A DNA stretch of 64,000 nt from Usitatibacter rugosus (lineage in GTDB: Bacteria; Pseudomonadota; Gammaproteobacteria; Burkholderiales; Usitatibacteraceae), in NCBI RefSeq assembly GCF_013003965.1, contig NZ_CP053069.1, positions 3,689,419 to 3,753,418 on the forward strand. Direction: 5' to 3'. The notes beneath the pieces are model-generated. The model saw only the letters and a list, made by a program, of their open reading frames with translations. It had not been told where the DNA came from and made no database searches. Within the stretch, counting starts at the first letter, position 1; every line of letters begins with the position of its first letter. Of the stretch, positions 7,630 to 16,468 are shown piece after piece. A program made the position numbers and the translations under genes.

Positions 7630-9117
7630 TCAGATGCCGCCCATCGCCAGGTACTTGATCTCCGTGAAGTCGTCGATGCCGTACTTCGAGCCTTCGCGGC
7701 CCAGGCCCGACTGCTTCACGCCGCCGAACGGAGCGACTTCCGTGGAGATGAGTCCGGTGTTGATGCCGACGATGCCGGTCTCGAGCGCTTCCGCCACGCG
7801 CCACACGCGGCCGAGATCGCGTGCGTAGAAATACGCGGCGAGCCCGAACTCGGTGTCGTTGGCCTGGGCGATGGCATCGGCCTCGTCCTTGAACTTGAAG
7901 AGCGGTGCGAGGGGACCGAACGTCTCCTCGGTGGCGACCTTCATGTCCTTGGTGACGCCGGTGATGACCGTCGGCTCGAAGAAGCGGCCGCCCAGCGCGT
8001 GCTTCTTGCCGCCCACGGTGACCTTGCCGCCCTTGGCGACGGCATCGGCGATGTGCTCTTCCACTTTCGCGAGTGCGCCGCCGTCGATCAGCGGACCGGC
8101 GGTGACGCCTTCGCCCGTGCCGGGGCCGACCTTCAGCGCACGCACCTTCTCCGCGAGCTTGGCGGCGAACGCGTCGTAGACCGATTCCTGCACGTAGATG
8201 CGGTTGGCGCACACGCACGTCTGGCCGTTGTTGCGGAACTTGGAGATCATCGCGCCCGCGGCGGCAGCGTCGAGGTCCGCGTCGTCGAACACGATGAACG
8301 GCGCGTTGCCGCCCAGCTCGAGGCCGAGCTTCTTCACCGTGTCCGCGCTCTGGCGCATGAGGACCTTGCCCACGTCCGTGGAGCCGGTGAAGGTGATCTT
8401 CGCGACGATCGGGCTCGCGGTCATCTCGCCGCCGATGGCGCGCGCGCTGCCGGTGATGACATTGAACACGCCCTTCGGGATGCCGGCGCGGATGCCGAGC
8501 TCGGCGAGCGCGAGGGCGGAGTACGGAGTCTGCGACGCGGGCTTCAGCACCATCGAGCAGCCCACGGCGAGCGCGGGGCCGGCCTTGCGCGTGATCATCG
8601 CGTTGGGGAAGTTCCACGGCGTGATGGCGCCGACGACGCCGATCGGCTGCTTGATGACGATGATCCGCTTGTCGGCGGTGGGGCTGGGGATCGTGTCGCC
8701 GTAGACGCGCTTGGCTTCCTCGGCGAACCACTCGATGAACGAGGCGCCGTAGAGGATCTCGCCCTTGGCCTCGGCCAGGGGCTTGCCCTGCTCCGTGGTG
8801 AGGATGAGCGCCAGGTCGTCGGCGTTGGCGACCATGAGGTCGAACCACTTGCGCAGGATGATCGAGCGCTCGCGGCCGGTCAGCTTGGCCCAGGAGTGCT
8901 GGGCGACCCGGGCGGCCTCGATGGCGCGCTTGGTTTCGACCGCACCGCAGTTGGGCACGGTGCCCACGACCGACCCGTCGGCCGGATTGTCCACGTCGAT
9001 GGTCGTGCCGCTGTCGGCGCCGACCCACTGCCCGTCGATATAGTTTTTATCCTTGAAAAGCGAGGGATCTTTGAGGTTGCTGAGTGCGCTGCGGGCCTGC
9101 ATGACGGCGGCGTTCAT
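7630..9117 (-). CDS. gabD: NAD(P)-dependent succinate-semialdehyde dehydrogenase
   Basis: This 495-residue aldehyde dehydrogenase has all the family landmarks: PWNFPNAMITRK (cofactor site), FTGSTDVGK, the general base Glu267 in LELGGNAPF and the nucleophile Cys301 in NNGQTCVCANR. EQGKPLAEAKGE and the second cysteine two residues after Cys301 are characteristic of GabD, where they form a redox-switch disulfide in E. coli-type enzymes. It oxidises succinate semialdehyde to succinate at the end of GABA catabolism. ATG 9117 is preceded by GGGAGGT. No gabT aminotransferase lies next to it. The promoter must lie in the 118-bp gap shared with the divergent binding-protein gene. Confidence 0.93.
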   Translation of the reverse strand: MNAAVMQARSALSNLKDPSLFKDKNYIDGQWVGADSGTTIDVDNPADGSVVGTVPNCGAVETKRAIEAARVAQHSWAKLTGRERSIILRKWFDLMVANADDLALILTTEQGKPLAEAKGEILYGASFIEWFAEEAKRVYGDTIPSPTADKRIIVIKQPIGVVGAITPWNFPNAMITRKAGPALAVGCSMVLKPASQTPYSALALAELGIRAGIPKGVFNVITGSARAIGGEMTASPIVAKITFTGSTDVGKVLMRQSADTVKKLGLELGGNAPFIVFDDADLDAAAAGAMISKFRNNGQTCVCANRIYVQESVYDAFAAKLAEKVRALKVGPGTGEGVTAGPLIDGGALAKVEEHIADAVAKGGKVTVGGKKHALGGRFFEPTVITGVTKDMKVATEETFGPLAPLFKFKDEADAIAQANDTEFGLAAYFYARDLGRVWRVAEALETGIVGINTGLISTEVAPFGGVKQSGLGREGSKYGIDDFTEIKYLAMGGI

Positions 9118-9235
9118 GGGTACCTCCCGGGGGGAAGCTGACGAGTATATCGCTTGGCGTCGGTAGCTGTTACAAGACCCGCCGGGGGCATTCCGGGGCG
9201 CTATCATCGGCCCTTTCCCCGTGGAGATTTGCCGA

Positions 9236-10825
9236 ATGCGACGCCTTGCCCCGTTCGCCGCCGCCCTGCTGATGGCCGCGGTACCTTTCGCCGACGCGAA
9301 GACCCTGCGCTGGTCCAGCCAGGGCGACTACGTGACGGCCGACCCGATGGGCCAGAACGAGTTGCTGACCAACTCGATCAACGGCCACGTCTACGAATCG
9401 CTCGTGATGCGCGGCAAGAAGCTCGAGATCCTCCCGGCGCTCGCGGAGAGCTGGAAGCAGGTGAGCCCCACGATCTGGGTCTTCACCCTGAGGAAGGGCG
9501 TGAAGTGGCAGGACGGCAGCGACTTCACCGCCGACGACGTGGTGTTCTCGATCAAGCGCCTGCAGGGCGAGACCTCGAACTTCCGCGTCTACGGCAACGG
9601 CGTGGGCACGCCCCGCAAGATCGACAGCCACACGGTCGAGCTCACCACGCCCGTGCCCAACCCGGTGATGCTCGAGATGCTCGCCAACAGCCTCTTCATG
9701 ATGAGCGAGGCGTGGTGCAAGAAGAACAAGGTCGAGCGCAGCCAGGACTTCAAGACGCAGGAAGAGACGTTCGCCGTCAGGAACGCGATGGGCACCGGCC
9801 CGTACATCCTCGTCTCGCGCGAGCCCGACGTGAAAAGCGTCTTCAAGAAGAACCCGAACTGGTGGGGCTTGAAGGAACCCGGCTACTGGGACGGCAACGT
9901 CGACGAGATCGTCTACACGCCGATCAAGGCGGACGGCACGCGCGTTTCGGCGCTGCTCGCGGGCAACCTCGACTTCGTGCTCGACCCGCCCGTGCAAGAC
10001 GTCGAGAAGCTGAAGCAGGACAAGAACGTGAAGGTCTACGAGGGCCGCGAGAACCGCATCATCTTCCTCGGCTTCGACCAGAACCGCGACGAGCTGCTGT
10101 ACTCGAACGTGAAGGGCAAGAACCCGTTCAAGGACAAGCGCGTGCGCCAGGCGTTCTACCAGGCCATCGACGTGTATGCGATCCAGAAGGCGGTGATGCG
10201 CGGCCTGTCGGTGCCCACCGCCATCAACCTCGCGAACCCGGAGCGCGCCGGCATCCCGAAGGAGATGGACAAGCGCTATCCCTACGACGTCGCCGCCGCG
10301 AAGAAGCTGCTCGCCGACGCCGGCTACCCGAACGGCTTCGAGGTCCAGATCGACTGCCCCAACAACCGGTATCTCAACGACGAGAAGATCTGCGTCGCGG
10401 TGGCCGGGATGATGGCGAAGATCGGCGTCACGATGAAGGTGAACGCCATCCCGCGCGCGCAGTTCTTCCCGAAGGCGCAGCGCCTGGAGATCAGCATGTA
10501 CATGCTGGGCTGGGGCGGTGCGACGACGGACGCGATCTTCACGCTGCAGCCGGTGCTCCACAGCCGCAACGACAAGGGCGACGGCGACTACAACTGGGGC
10601 AACTACAAGGACGCCAAGTTCGACGCGCTCATCGACGCGGCGAAAGGCGAGACGGACCTCAAGAAGCGGCAGGGCATCATCAACGAGGCCATGCAGTACC
10701 ACCATGACCAGGTCTTCCACATCCCCCTGCACTTGCAAGTGATCCCCTGGGCGTCGCGCTCCAACGTGAACGTCATCCATCGGGCCGACAACTGGCTGCA
10801 GGCGACCTGGGTGACGATCAAGTAA
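9236..10825 (+). CDS. ABC transporter peptide/nickel-type substrate-binding protein (family 5), orphan copy 1
   Basis: The 529-residue protein starts with a clean signal peptide (MRRLAPFAAALLMAAVPFADA) and has the SBP_bac_5 signature GVKWQDGSDFTADDVVFSIK near residue 90. ATG 9236 is preferred over a GTG 15 nt upstream because a GGAG motif precedes it. It is a periplasmic receptor for peptides or similar ligands. It is strongly similar to the products at 24407 and 34807, with the same KTLRWSSQGDY opening and C-terminal HIPLHLQVIPW. No permease or ATPase gene adjoins it, and a terminator follows 24 nt after the stop. It may deliver ligands to the permease encoded at 36435-41167, which is inference. 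Confidence 0.95.
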   Translation: MRRLAPFAAALLMAAVPFADAKTLRWSSQGDYVTADPMGQNELLTNSINGHVYESLVMRGKKLEILPALAESWKQVSPTIWVFTLRKGVKWQDGSDFTADDVVFSIKRLQGETSNFRVYGNGVGTPRKIDSHTVELTTPVPNPVMLEMLANSLFMMSEAWCKKNKVERSQDFKTQEETFAVRNAMGTGPYILVSREPDVKSVFKKNPNWWGLKEPGYWDGNVDEIVYTPIKADGTRVSALLAGNLDFVLDPPVQDVEKLKQDKNVKVYEGRENRIIFLGFDQNRDELLYSNVKGKNPFKDKRVRQAFYQAIDVYAIQKAVMRGLSVPTAINLANPERAGIPKEMDKRYPYDVAAAKKLLADAGYPNGFEVQIDCPNNRYLNDEKICVAVAGMMAKIGVTMKVNAIPRAQFFPKAQRLEISMYMLGWGGATTDAIFTLQPVLHSRNDKGDGDYNWGNYKDAKFDALIDAAKGETDLKKRQGIINEAMQYHHDQVFHIPLHLQVIPWASRSNVNVIHRADNWLQATWVTIK

Positions 10826-10848
10826 TTCATCGATCGCAACTCTCTCGA

Positions 10849-10875
10849 ACGCGGGCCCAGGCCCGCGTTTTTTTT
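10849..10875 (+). terminator. Rho-independent terminator
   Basis: An 8-bp perfect stem ACGCGGGC/GCCCGCGT with a CCAG loop is followed by a run of eight T. It lies 24 nt after the stop of the binding-protein gene and should end that transcript. Confidence 0.93.
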
Positions 10876-11373
10876 AGGAGGAGGAGGTAGGTAGGCCCTT
10901 TCGGGGATCATGGCGGACAGCCCGTTTGTCCCGAGCGAGAAAAAAGGTCCTACCGTACCCCCTCCTCCTACCCTTGGCGCACGGCTGTCGTTGGCACTCG
11001 TTCCAGAGGACCGGCGTCATCGTGGCTTTACGCGAATGGCCGTGGTCATCACCCATGCCTCCCTACAACCGTGCGGCCGATGCACGTCCCCGGAGCGGAA
11101 TGGAACTCGACCACGGCAATGGATGTTCGCAAGCTGGTTCGAAAACTCGATCGCGGCGCGCTGGCGGCGCGCTCGAGGGGGAGGACAGGGGGTACGGCAG
11201 GACCTTTTCTTTCGCTCGGGACGGATGGGGTGTCCGCCGTGATCCCCGCGCCGAAGTCCTGAGCCATCCTCGACTCACTGACCTCCGCAGAACCCATACC
11301 GCTTGAGATCGAGACGCATTGAAACCCTGTCATGGTCCCGACGAAGAAAAGGTCCTACCTACCCCCTGGCCTC
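10876..11373. repeat. Gene-free gap filled with divergent copies of one intergenic repeat
   Basis: No convincing gene lies between the terminator and the next coding sequence. The gap holds a roughly 70-bp imperfect inverted repeat: 10903-10970 and, on the other strand, 11177-11247. Both contain GTCCCGAGCGA, a short A-rich run, GGTCCT and TACCCCCT. A shortened direct copy occurs at 11334-11373 and a fragment in reverse at 10877-10900. The roughly 206 bp between the two main copies shows no coding signature. The arrangement resembles a pair of REP-like units or a decayed miniature inverted-repeat element. Short open frames cross the region but are created by the repeats. Confidence 0.75.
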
Positions 11374-11381
11374 CGCTTTAG

Positions 11382-13109
11382 TCACGCCCCGAAGCGCCGC
11401 AATCGAGATTTCCCTTCCTGCTTCCCGAGATACATCGCGGCGTCCGCGGCTTTGATGAGCGCATTTGCATCGGACACGTCGTTGGGCGCCAACGCATACC
11501 CGACCGTCGCCGACACACTGCACGAGTGTTGACCGAACACGAACGCCCCTTCGAACGCGTTGAGCAGCTTGAGCCCGAGATCGAGCGCCTGGGCTTCGTG
11601 GGTCAGCCCCTCGGCCATCACGACGAACTCGTCGCCTCCGATACGAGCTACACCGTCGCCCGCACGCATTGATGCGCGCAGCCGCTGTGCGACGACCCGC
11701 AGCAGCGAATCCCCGACGTCGTGGCCGTACTGGTCGTTCACGGGCTTGAAGCCGTCCAGGTCGAGGACGTAGAGCGCGAGGATGCGGTCGGGTGACACGC
11801 GCGCGAGCGCGGCATTGAGCGCGTCGTTCAGGCCGCGGCGGTTGATGAGGCCCGTGAGCGCGTCGGTATGGGCGAGCGAGTGCAGCGTGTCGCGCTCGAG
11901 GGCCGCGCGCTGTGCGTCGCGGTGGCGTGCAGCCGTCCGGAGCACGGCGATGCGCATGAAGACCAGCATGTCGAACGTCGCGCCGAACTGGAACGAATGC
12001 AGCGTCCAGAAGTTGGCGTCGATGCGGCCGCGCACCACGCCGACCATGATGGCGCTCGCGATGAAGTAGGTCAGCCAGGCGGCGATGAACCAGACGCCCA
12101 CGCTGTCGCCGCGCCGTGCCTTGGCGAGCGCTCCCGGCAGGCCCATCAGCGACGGCGCGAGGCCGGTGGTCGTCATGAGGATGGCCACGGCCTGGATGTC
12201 GATCAGGTCCACGCCGTGGGCGACCGCGGCCACGAAGTGCAGCGCCGCCACGCCGCGGAGCGCCTTGCGCAACCACCGGTTCAGGTCCCCGGCGAGCGCG
12301 TCCTCGACGAAGAGGGCCGTGGCCGCCGCGGCGAGCAGCGACGTGATGCCGGCCATGTGGCGCTGGAACCACGCGTTGTCGGTCCACAGGTACATCTCGC
12401 CGATCCCGAAGAAGTGCACCGAGAACATCACGCTGCACACGACGAGCAACGCGTACTTCGCGTAGAGATGCTCGCGCAGGTGGGCCCACTGCGCGAGGCT
12501 GTAGATCAGCAGGAAGATCCCCAGGCTCGCGAGAGCGCCCTGCAGGAGCTGCTCCTGCAGCGCTCGGGCATGGAAGGACGGAAGCCGCGAGAGGCTCACC
12601 GGAAGGATCTTGGCCCCGCGCGTATCGACGCGCAGCAGCAGCTCCGAGCTGCCCGGCGCGAACTCGAGGGGCACGGCATGCGAGCGACCCTGCAGCGGGC
12701 GCGAGGCGAACGGCTGGAGGTCGCCCAGCATCACCTGGCGCACGAGCCTCCGGTCGTTCACGTGATAGACGTCCACCCGCTGGAGGAGCGCGTAGTCGAA
12801 GTCGAGGATCCACGTGCCCTGCCCGGCCGCCGAGGTCGCCACCGGCACGTGCAGCCAGACCACTTGCTTGTCCATGCCGAGCGTCGCGTAGGCGCCGTTC
12901 GGCTGGCCGAAGCGTTCACGCATCGCGAGCGCCTGCTCGATGCCGATCACACGCTCAGGATCGGGGAGCGCCTGCACATGCGGCCAGAGGTCGACGGTCC
13001 CGGCGTGGCCGGTGAGCAGCGCCTGCGCATGTGCCGTCGGCGAGAGGGCCGCCACGCAGACCAGGACCAATGCGCGAAACACGGCAAGCAGGGAAGAAAG
13101 GCGAAGCAT
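11382..13109 (-). CDS. 7TMR-DISM sensor diguanylate cyclase (GGDEF)
   Basis: The 575-residue membrane receptor has a signal peptide (to about residue 28), a periplasmic beta-sandwich of the 7TMR-DISMED2 type, seven transmembrane helices and a GGDEF domain. The active-site motif is an intact GGDEF at 491-495, and an RAGD sequence ending five residues before it fits the inhibitory I-site RxxD. It should therefore make c-di-GMP under product feedback. Its first roughly 385 residues closely match the product of the next gene upstream (13133-14971), which ends instead in a class III nucleotide cyclase. It is the last of four same-strand genes with gaps of 23 nt or less. Confidence 0.93.
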   Translation of the reverse strand: MLRLSSLLAVFRALVLVCVAALSPTAHAQALLTGHAGTVDLWPHVQALPDPERVIGIEQALAMRERFGQPNGAYATLGMDKQVVWLHVPVATSAAGQGTWILDFDYALLQRVDVYHVNDRRLVRQVMLGDLQPFASRPLQGRSHAVPLEFAPGSSELLLRVDTRGAKILPVSLSRLPSFHARALQEQLLQGALASLGIFLLIYSLAQWAHLREHLYAKYALLVVCSVMFSVHFFGIGEMYLWTDNAWFQRHMAGITSLLAAAATALFVEDALAGDLNRWLRKALRGVAALHFVAAVAHGVDLIDIQAVAILMTTTGLAPSLMGLPGALAKARRGDSVGVWFIAAWLTYFIASAIMVGVVRGRIDANFWTLHSFQFGATFDMLVFMRIAVLRTAARHRDAQRAALERDTLHSLAHTDALTGLINRRGLNDALNAALARVSPDRILALYVLDLDGFKPVNDQYGHDVGDSLLRVVAQRLRASMRAGDGVARIGGDEFVVMAEGLTHEAQALDLGLKLLNAFEGAFVFGQHSCSVSATVGYALAPNDVSDANALIKAADAAMYLGKQEGKSRLRRFGA

Positions 13110-13132
13110 CGGCCAGCAGTATAAGGAAGCGC

Positions 13133-14971
13133 TCACGAAACCCCCGCCGCGATCGGATCGGTGCCGTGCGCATCGACGGGCGTGTGTCCCTTGAGGCTCA
13201 CCGGCCCCAGCGGTACGAGGCCCTCGCGCGACGCGAGGTGCCGCGCGACTTCCTCGGACAGCACGATGCGATAGCCCGTGTCCTTGGTGGCGTTCTCGAG
13301 GCGCGCCGCGACGTTGGTGACGTCGCCGATCGCCGCGTACTCGTGGCGCTTGCGCCCGCCGATGTGGCCCACGACCGCCTCGCCCGCATGCAGGCCGACG
13401 CCGATGTCGATGGGCGCGCTGCCCTCTTCGGCCAGGCGCTTGTTCACGCCGGCCAGGTTGTCGATCAACGCGCGCGCGGCCCGGAAGGCCGCGTCGCTCG
13501 GGTTGTCCAGCCGCTGCGGCGCCCCGAACACGGCCACGAAGCCGTCGCCCATGAACGAGACGACGGTGCCGCCGTGCCGGTGGATGATCCCGACCACGCC
13601 GTCGAAGTAACCGTTGAGGAAGGCGAGCAGGTCCGCGGGCTTCATGCTTTCGCTGCGCATCGTGTAGCCGCGGATGTCGGAGAACAGCAGGCATACGTAG
13701 CGCTGCTCGCCGCCCGCCTCGGGTGTCAGCCGCCCGCTCAGGATCTCCTCCATCACCGCGGGGCTCACGTAGCCCGAGAACGACGAGCGGAGCCGCCGGC
13801 GCTCGAGCAAGCGCGCGGTCGTGCGCAGCACCGCGATGCGCATGAACACGAGCATGTCGAGCGTGGCGCCGACCTGGAACGAATGCAGCGTCCAGAAGTT
13901 CGCGTCGACGCGCCCGCGCACCACGCCGACCATCACGGCGCTCGCGACGAAGTAGCCCAGCCACGAGAACATGAACCAGGCGCCGACGCTGTCGCCGCGG
14001 CGCGCCATCGCGAGCGCACCGGGCAAGCCCATGAGGCCCGGAGCGAGGCCGGTGGTCGTCATGAGGATCGCGACCACCTGGAGGTCGATCACGTCCAGCC
14101 CGTAGGCGACCGTGGCCACCGTGTGCAGCACCGCCACCGCGCGCAGCGCGTAGCGCAGGCCCGGGTGCAGGTCGCCGGCAAGCGCGTCCTCGACGAAGAG
14201 CGCGGTCGCCGTGGTCGCCATCAGCGCGGTAACGCCCGCCATGTGGCGCTCGTACCAAGCGTGGTCGGTCCACAGGTACATCTCGCCGATGCCGAAGAAG
14301 TTGACGGAGAACATCGCGCTGCACAGCACGAGGAGCGCGTACTTGAGGTAGAGGCTCTCGCGCAGCGCCAGCCACTGCGCGAGGCTGTAGAGCAGCAGCA
14401 CGAACCCCAGGCAGGCGAGCGCGCCCTGCAGCATCTGCTCGTCGAGCGCCCGGACATGGAACGCCGAGAGCCGGCTCAACGTGAGCGGAACGATCTTCGC
14501 GCCCGGCGTATCGACGCGCAGCAGCAGCTCCGTCGCGCGGCCCGGCACGAACTCGAGCGGGGCGGCGAGCGTGCGTCCCACGAGTGGCGCTCGCGCGAAG
14601 GGCGTCACGTTGCCCAGCGTTTCGCGGTGCGCGAGCTGGCCATCGCGAAAGACATAGACGTCCACGCGCTGCAGCAGCGCGTAATCGATGTCGAGCACCC
14701 ACGTGCCGGCGCCCTTGGCGCTCACCGTGAGCGGCACCCTCAGCCACGTGACGATCTTGTCCATGCCGAGAGTCGCGTAGGCCCCCTTCGGCGCGGCGAA
14801 GCGATCGCGCGCGGCGAACGCGTCCTCGGGCGCGAGCTTTCCGTCCGGATCGGCGAGCGCCGTCACCTGCGGCCACAGGTCGACGCTCGCGTCCTCCGCG
14901 AGGATCGCCTGCGCACAGGCCTCGCCCGCCACGAGCAGCAGCGCGCAGCCCAGCATGCGAAGCCCGCGCAT
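13133..14971 (-). CDS. 7TMR-DISM sensor class III adenylate/guanylate cyclase
   Basis: This 612-residue protein shares signal peptide, 7TMR-DISMED2 domain and seven helices with its downstream neighbour, then has a class III cyclase catalytic domain (about 410-600). The metal-binding aspartates are Asp432 (LFSDIRGYT) and Asp476 (FMGDGF). The SFSGYVSPAVMEEIL lead-in is typical of cyclases linked to membrane sensors. The substrate, ATP or GTP, cannot be fixed from motifs alone; ATP is the usual case. ATG 14971 shares one base with the TGA of the MpaB gene (TGATG), so translation is coupled. CRP-type operator sites elsewhere in the window make cAMP the attractive product, but that is inference. 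Confidence 0.93.
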   Translation of the reverse strand: MRGLRMLGCALLLVAGEACAQAILAEDASVDLWPQVTALADPDGKLAPEDAFAARDRFAAPKGAYATLGMDKIVTWLRVPLTVSAKGAGTWVLDIDYALLQRVDVYVFRDGQLAHRETLGNVTPFARAPLVGRTLAAPLEFVPGRATELLLRVDTPGAKIVPLTLSRLSAFHVRALDEQMLQGALACLGFVLLLYSLAQWLALRESLYLKYALLVLCSAMFSVNFFGIGEMYLWTDHAWYERHMAGVTALMATTATALFVEDALAGDLHPGLRYALRAVAVLHTVATVAYGLDVIDLQVVAILMTTTGLAPGLMGLPGALAMARRGDSVGAWFMFSWLGYFVASAVMVGVVRGRVDANFWTLHSFQVGATLDMLVFMRIAVLRTTARLLERRRLRSSFSGYVSPAVMEEILSGRLTPEAGGEQRYVCLLFSDIRGYTMRSESMKPADLLAFLNGYFDGVVGIIHRHGGTVVSFMGDGFVAVFGAPQRLDNPSDAAFRAARALIDNLAGVNKRLAEEGSAPIDIGVGLHAGEAVVGHIGGRKRHEYAAIGDVTNVAARLENATKDTGYRIVLSEEVARHLASREGLVPLGPVSLKGHTPVDAHGTDPIAAGVS

Positions 14972-16452
14972 CACCCCTCGCGAGGCGGGTCGAGGGGTTC
15001 CCACTTCCCGAAGGTCGTGAGGCTGTCCTCGAGGAAGTTCATCCACTTCGAGGCGTCCGGGTCGCGCCCCCACTGCTCGATCAGCGCGTGGATGGGCTGG
15101 CGTAGCCGCCCGGGGACGACGAGATCGCGCGTCTGATCCATCAGCAGGCGGCACGTGAGCCGGTAGCCGATCACGCGCGTGAGCAGGCGGGCGATCGAGA
15201 AGTTCGGAAACCAGCGGCGCGCCTGCGTATCGAACCAGCGCGCCGCGCCCAGGATGGCTACGAAGAGCAACTGCGAGATCCACCCCACGGATTCCTCGAG
15301 TGCCAGCTCGCGCGCGCTCGCGGGCATGACCAGCTCCCGTGTGAGCAGGACGGGGAACGGCTTGAACACCGCCCAGGGAATGGCCGACTTCATCGCCGAG
15401 ATCAGCGCGGCGCCGAGCGCCGGGCGCGGGTCGTTACGCTTGTCCGCGGTCCGCTCCCAGTCTTCGCGGCCGCGCTGTTGCATGAGGGCGAAGAGCTTCT
15501 CGGCCTCCTCGTACGTGCCGGCCGTGAGCTCGGGACGAATGCCGAGGTAGTGCCCCACGACGTTCCACAGATACAGATAGTCCTCTTCCTCCTGGCGCTC
15601 GAACGGGATGCCGAGCTTGCGGAGGCTGCGCAGGAAGACGTAGCTGAAGGTGAGCAGCGTGTAGGCAAGCTCTTCCTGGTTGTTGGGCAGCGCGTCCTCG
15701 CCCAGGTCCCAGCCGTGCACGTAGAGCGCTTCATGCCGGTCGTCCTTGTCCTGGATGGTGGCGAGCGGCGGGATCGCTTCGTGCGTTTCCTCGGCCGCGG
15801 CGGCCTGGGGCGTGCCTCGCAGGATGAGGTTGCGAACGCTCGCGTGGATGAGCCGCACCTTGAGGATCTGCGCGATGCCGCTCGCGTCGCCGCGCGTGAG
15901 GCCGCCTTCCATCATCGCCGGAAAGATCATCGCACCCGTGGCCCGGATGCGATGCTCGGCGCGATGGATGAGCTGCCCCGTCGCTTGCAGCACGGACGCG
16001 AGGTCGGGCACCACGTAGCACTCGGGAAGGCTCGCGCAGAAGAGGATCGTGACGGAGAGCGCTCCGTGATCCATGAACAGCTTCTCGGCGCGGGCGATGC
16101 GCTCGCGGTCGGCGCCGTCGGGAGGCCGCGGAAGCGCGGCCTTCACGTAGTCCTGCAGCGGCTGCACGAGGTAGTCCGGGGTCGCGGCCGTGGGCTTCCA
16201 GTTCGCGACCGCGTCGTTGCAGTCCCAGGCGGTGATCTCCTTGTTCAGCGCGCGGATGCGCTCGAGACGCTCCTGGATCGGGGACGCCTGGGTCCCCTCC
16301 TTCGCGGAGGCCGCGAGCGGTGCGTCCGCCGCGGCTTTCAGGAGGGGCTGGGGCCAGGGCCCCAGGATCTGCTCGATGGCTTGGTCGGCGTGCGGATCGG
16401 CCTCCCATTGCGCCGCGTCGAGGTCTTCGTTCGTGATGGCTTGTGCGCCCAT
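14971..16452 (-). CDS. MpaB/DUF2236-family oxygenase
   Basis: The 493-residue protein belongs to the DUF2236 family, which includes the mycotoxin-processing enzyme MpaB and the haem b rubber oxygenase Lcp. Matching segments are MDHGALSVTILFCASLPECY, GQLIHRAEHRIRATGAM, and the LLTFSYVFLRSLRKLGIPF to LYLWNVVGHYLGI helix pair. The histidines in these helices are the candidate haem ligands. There is no signal peptide; two hydrophobic stretches near residues 365-420 could associate with the membrane. An AGGGAGG motif precedes the ATG. It sits 16 nt after the flippase-like gene and overlaps the cyclase gene, so an oxygenase is co-expressed with two second-messenger receptors. Substrate unknown. Confidence 0.85.
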   Translation of the reverse strand: MGAQAITNEDLDAAQWEADPHADQAIEQILGPWPQPLLKAAADAPLAASAKEGTQASPIQERLERIRALNKEITAWDCNDAVANWKPTAATPDYLVQPLQDYVKAALPRPPDGADRERIARAEKLFMDHGALSVTILFCASLPECYVVPDLASVLQATGQLIHRAEHRIRATGAMIFPAMMEGGLTRGDASGIAQILKVRLIHASVRNLILRGTPQAAAAEETHEAIPPLATIQDKDDRHEALYVHGWDLGEDALPNNQEELAYTLLTFSYVFLRSLRKLGIPFERQEEEDYLYLWNVVGHYLGIRPELTAGTYEEAEKLFALMQQRGREDWERTADKRNDPRPALGAALISAMKSAIPWAVFKPFPVLLTRELVMPASARELALEESVGWISQLLFVAILGAARWFDTQARRWFPNFSIARLLTRVIGYRLTCRLLMDQTRDLVVPGRLRQPIHALIEQWGRDPDASKWMNFLEDSLTTFGKWEPLDPPREG

Positions 16453-16468
16453 GCTGCCTCCCTTGTTT

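Noticed and set aside
10910-11242. A 110-codon open frame in the repeat-filled gap
   Set aside because: It begins and ends in the two inverted repeat copies and has no ribosome site or domain; it is a by-product of the repeats.
14971-16452. Latex-clearing protein (Lcp) proper
   Set aside because: There is no Tat signal and similarity is only at the level of the DUF2236 family, so the general MpaB-family name is safer.
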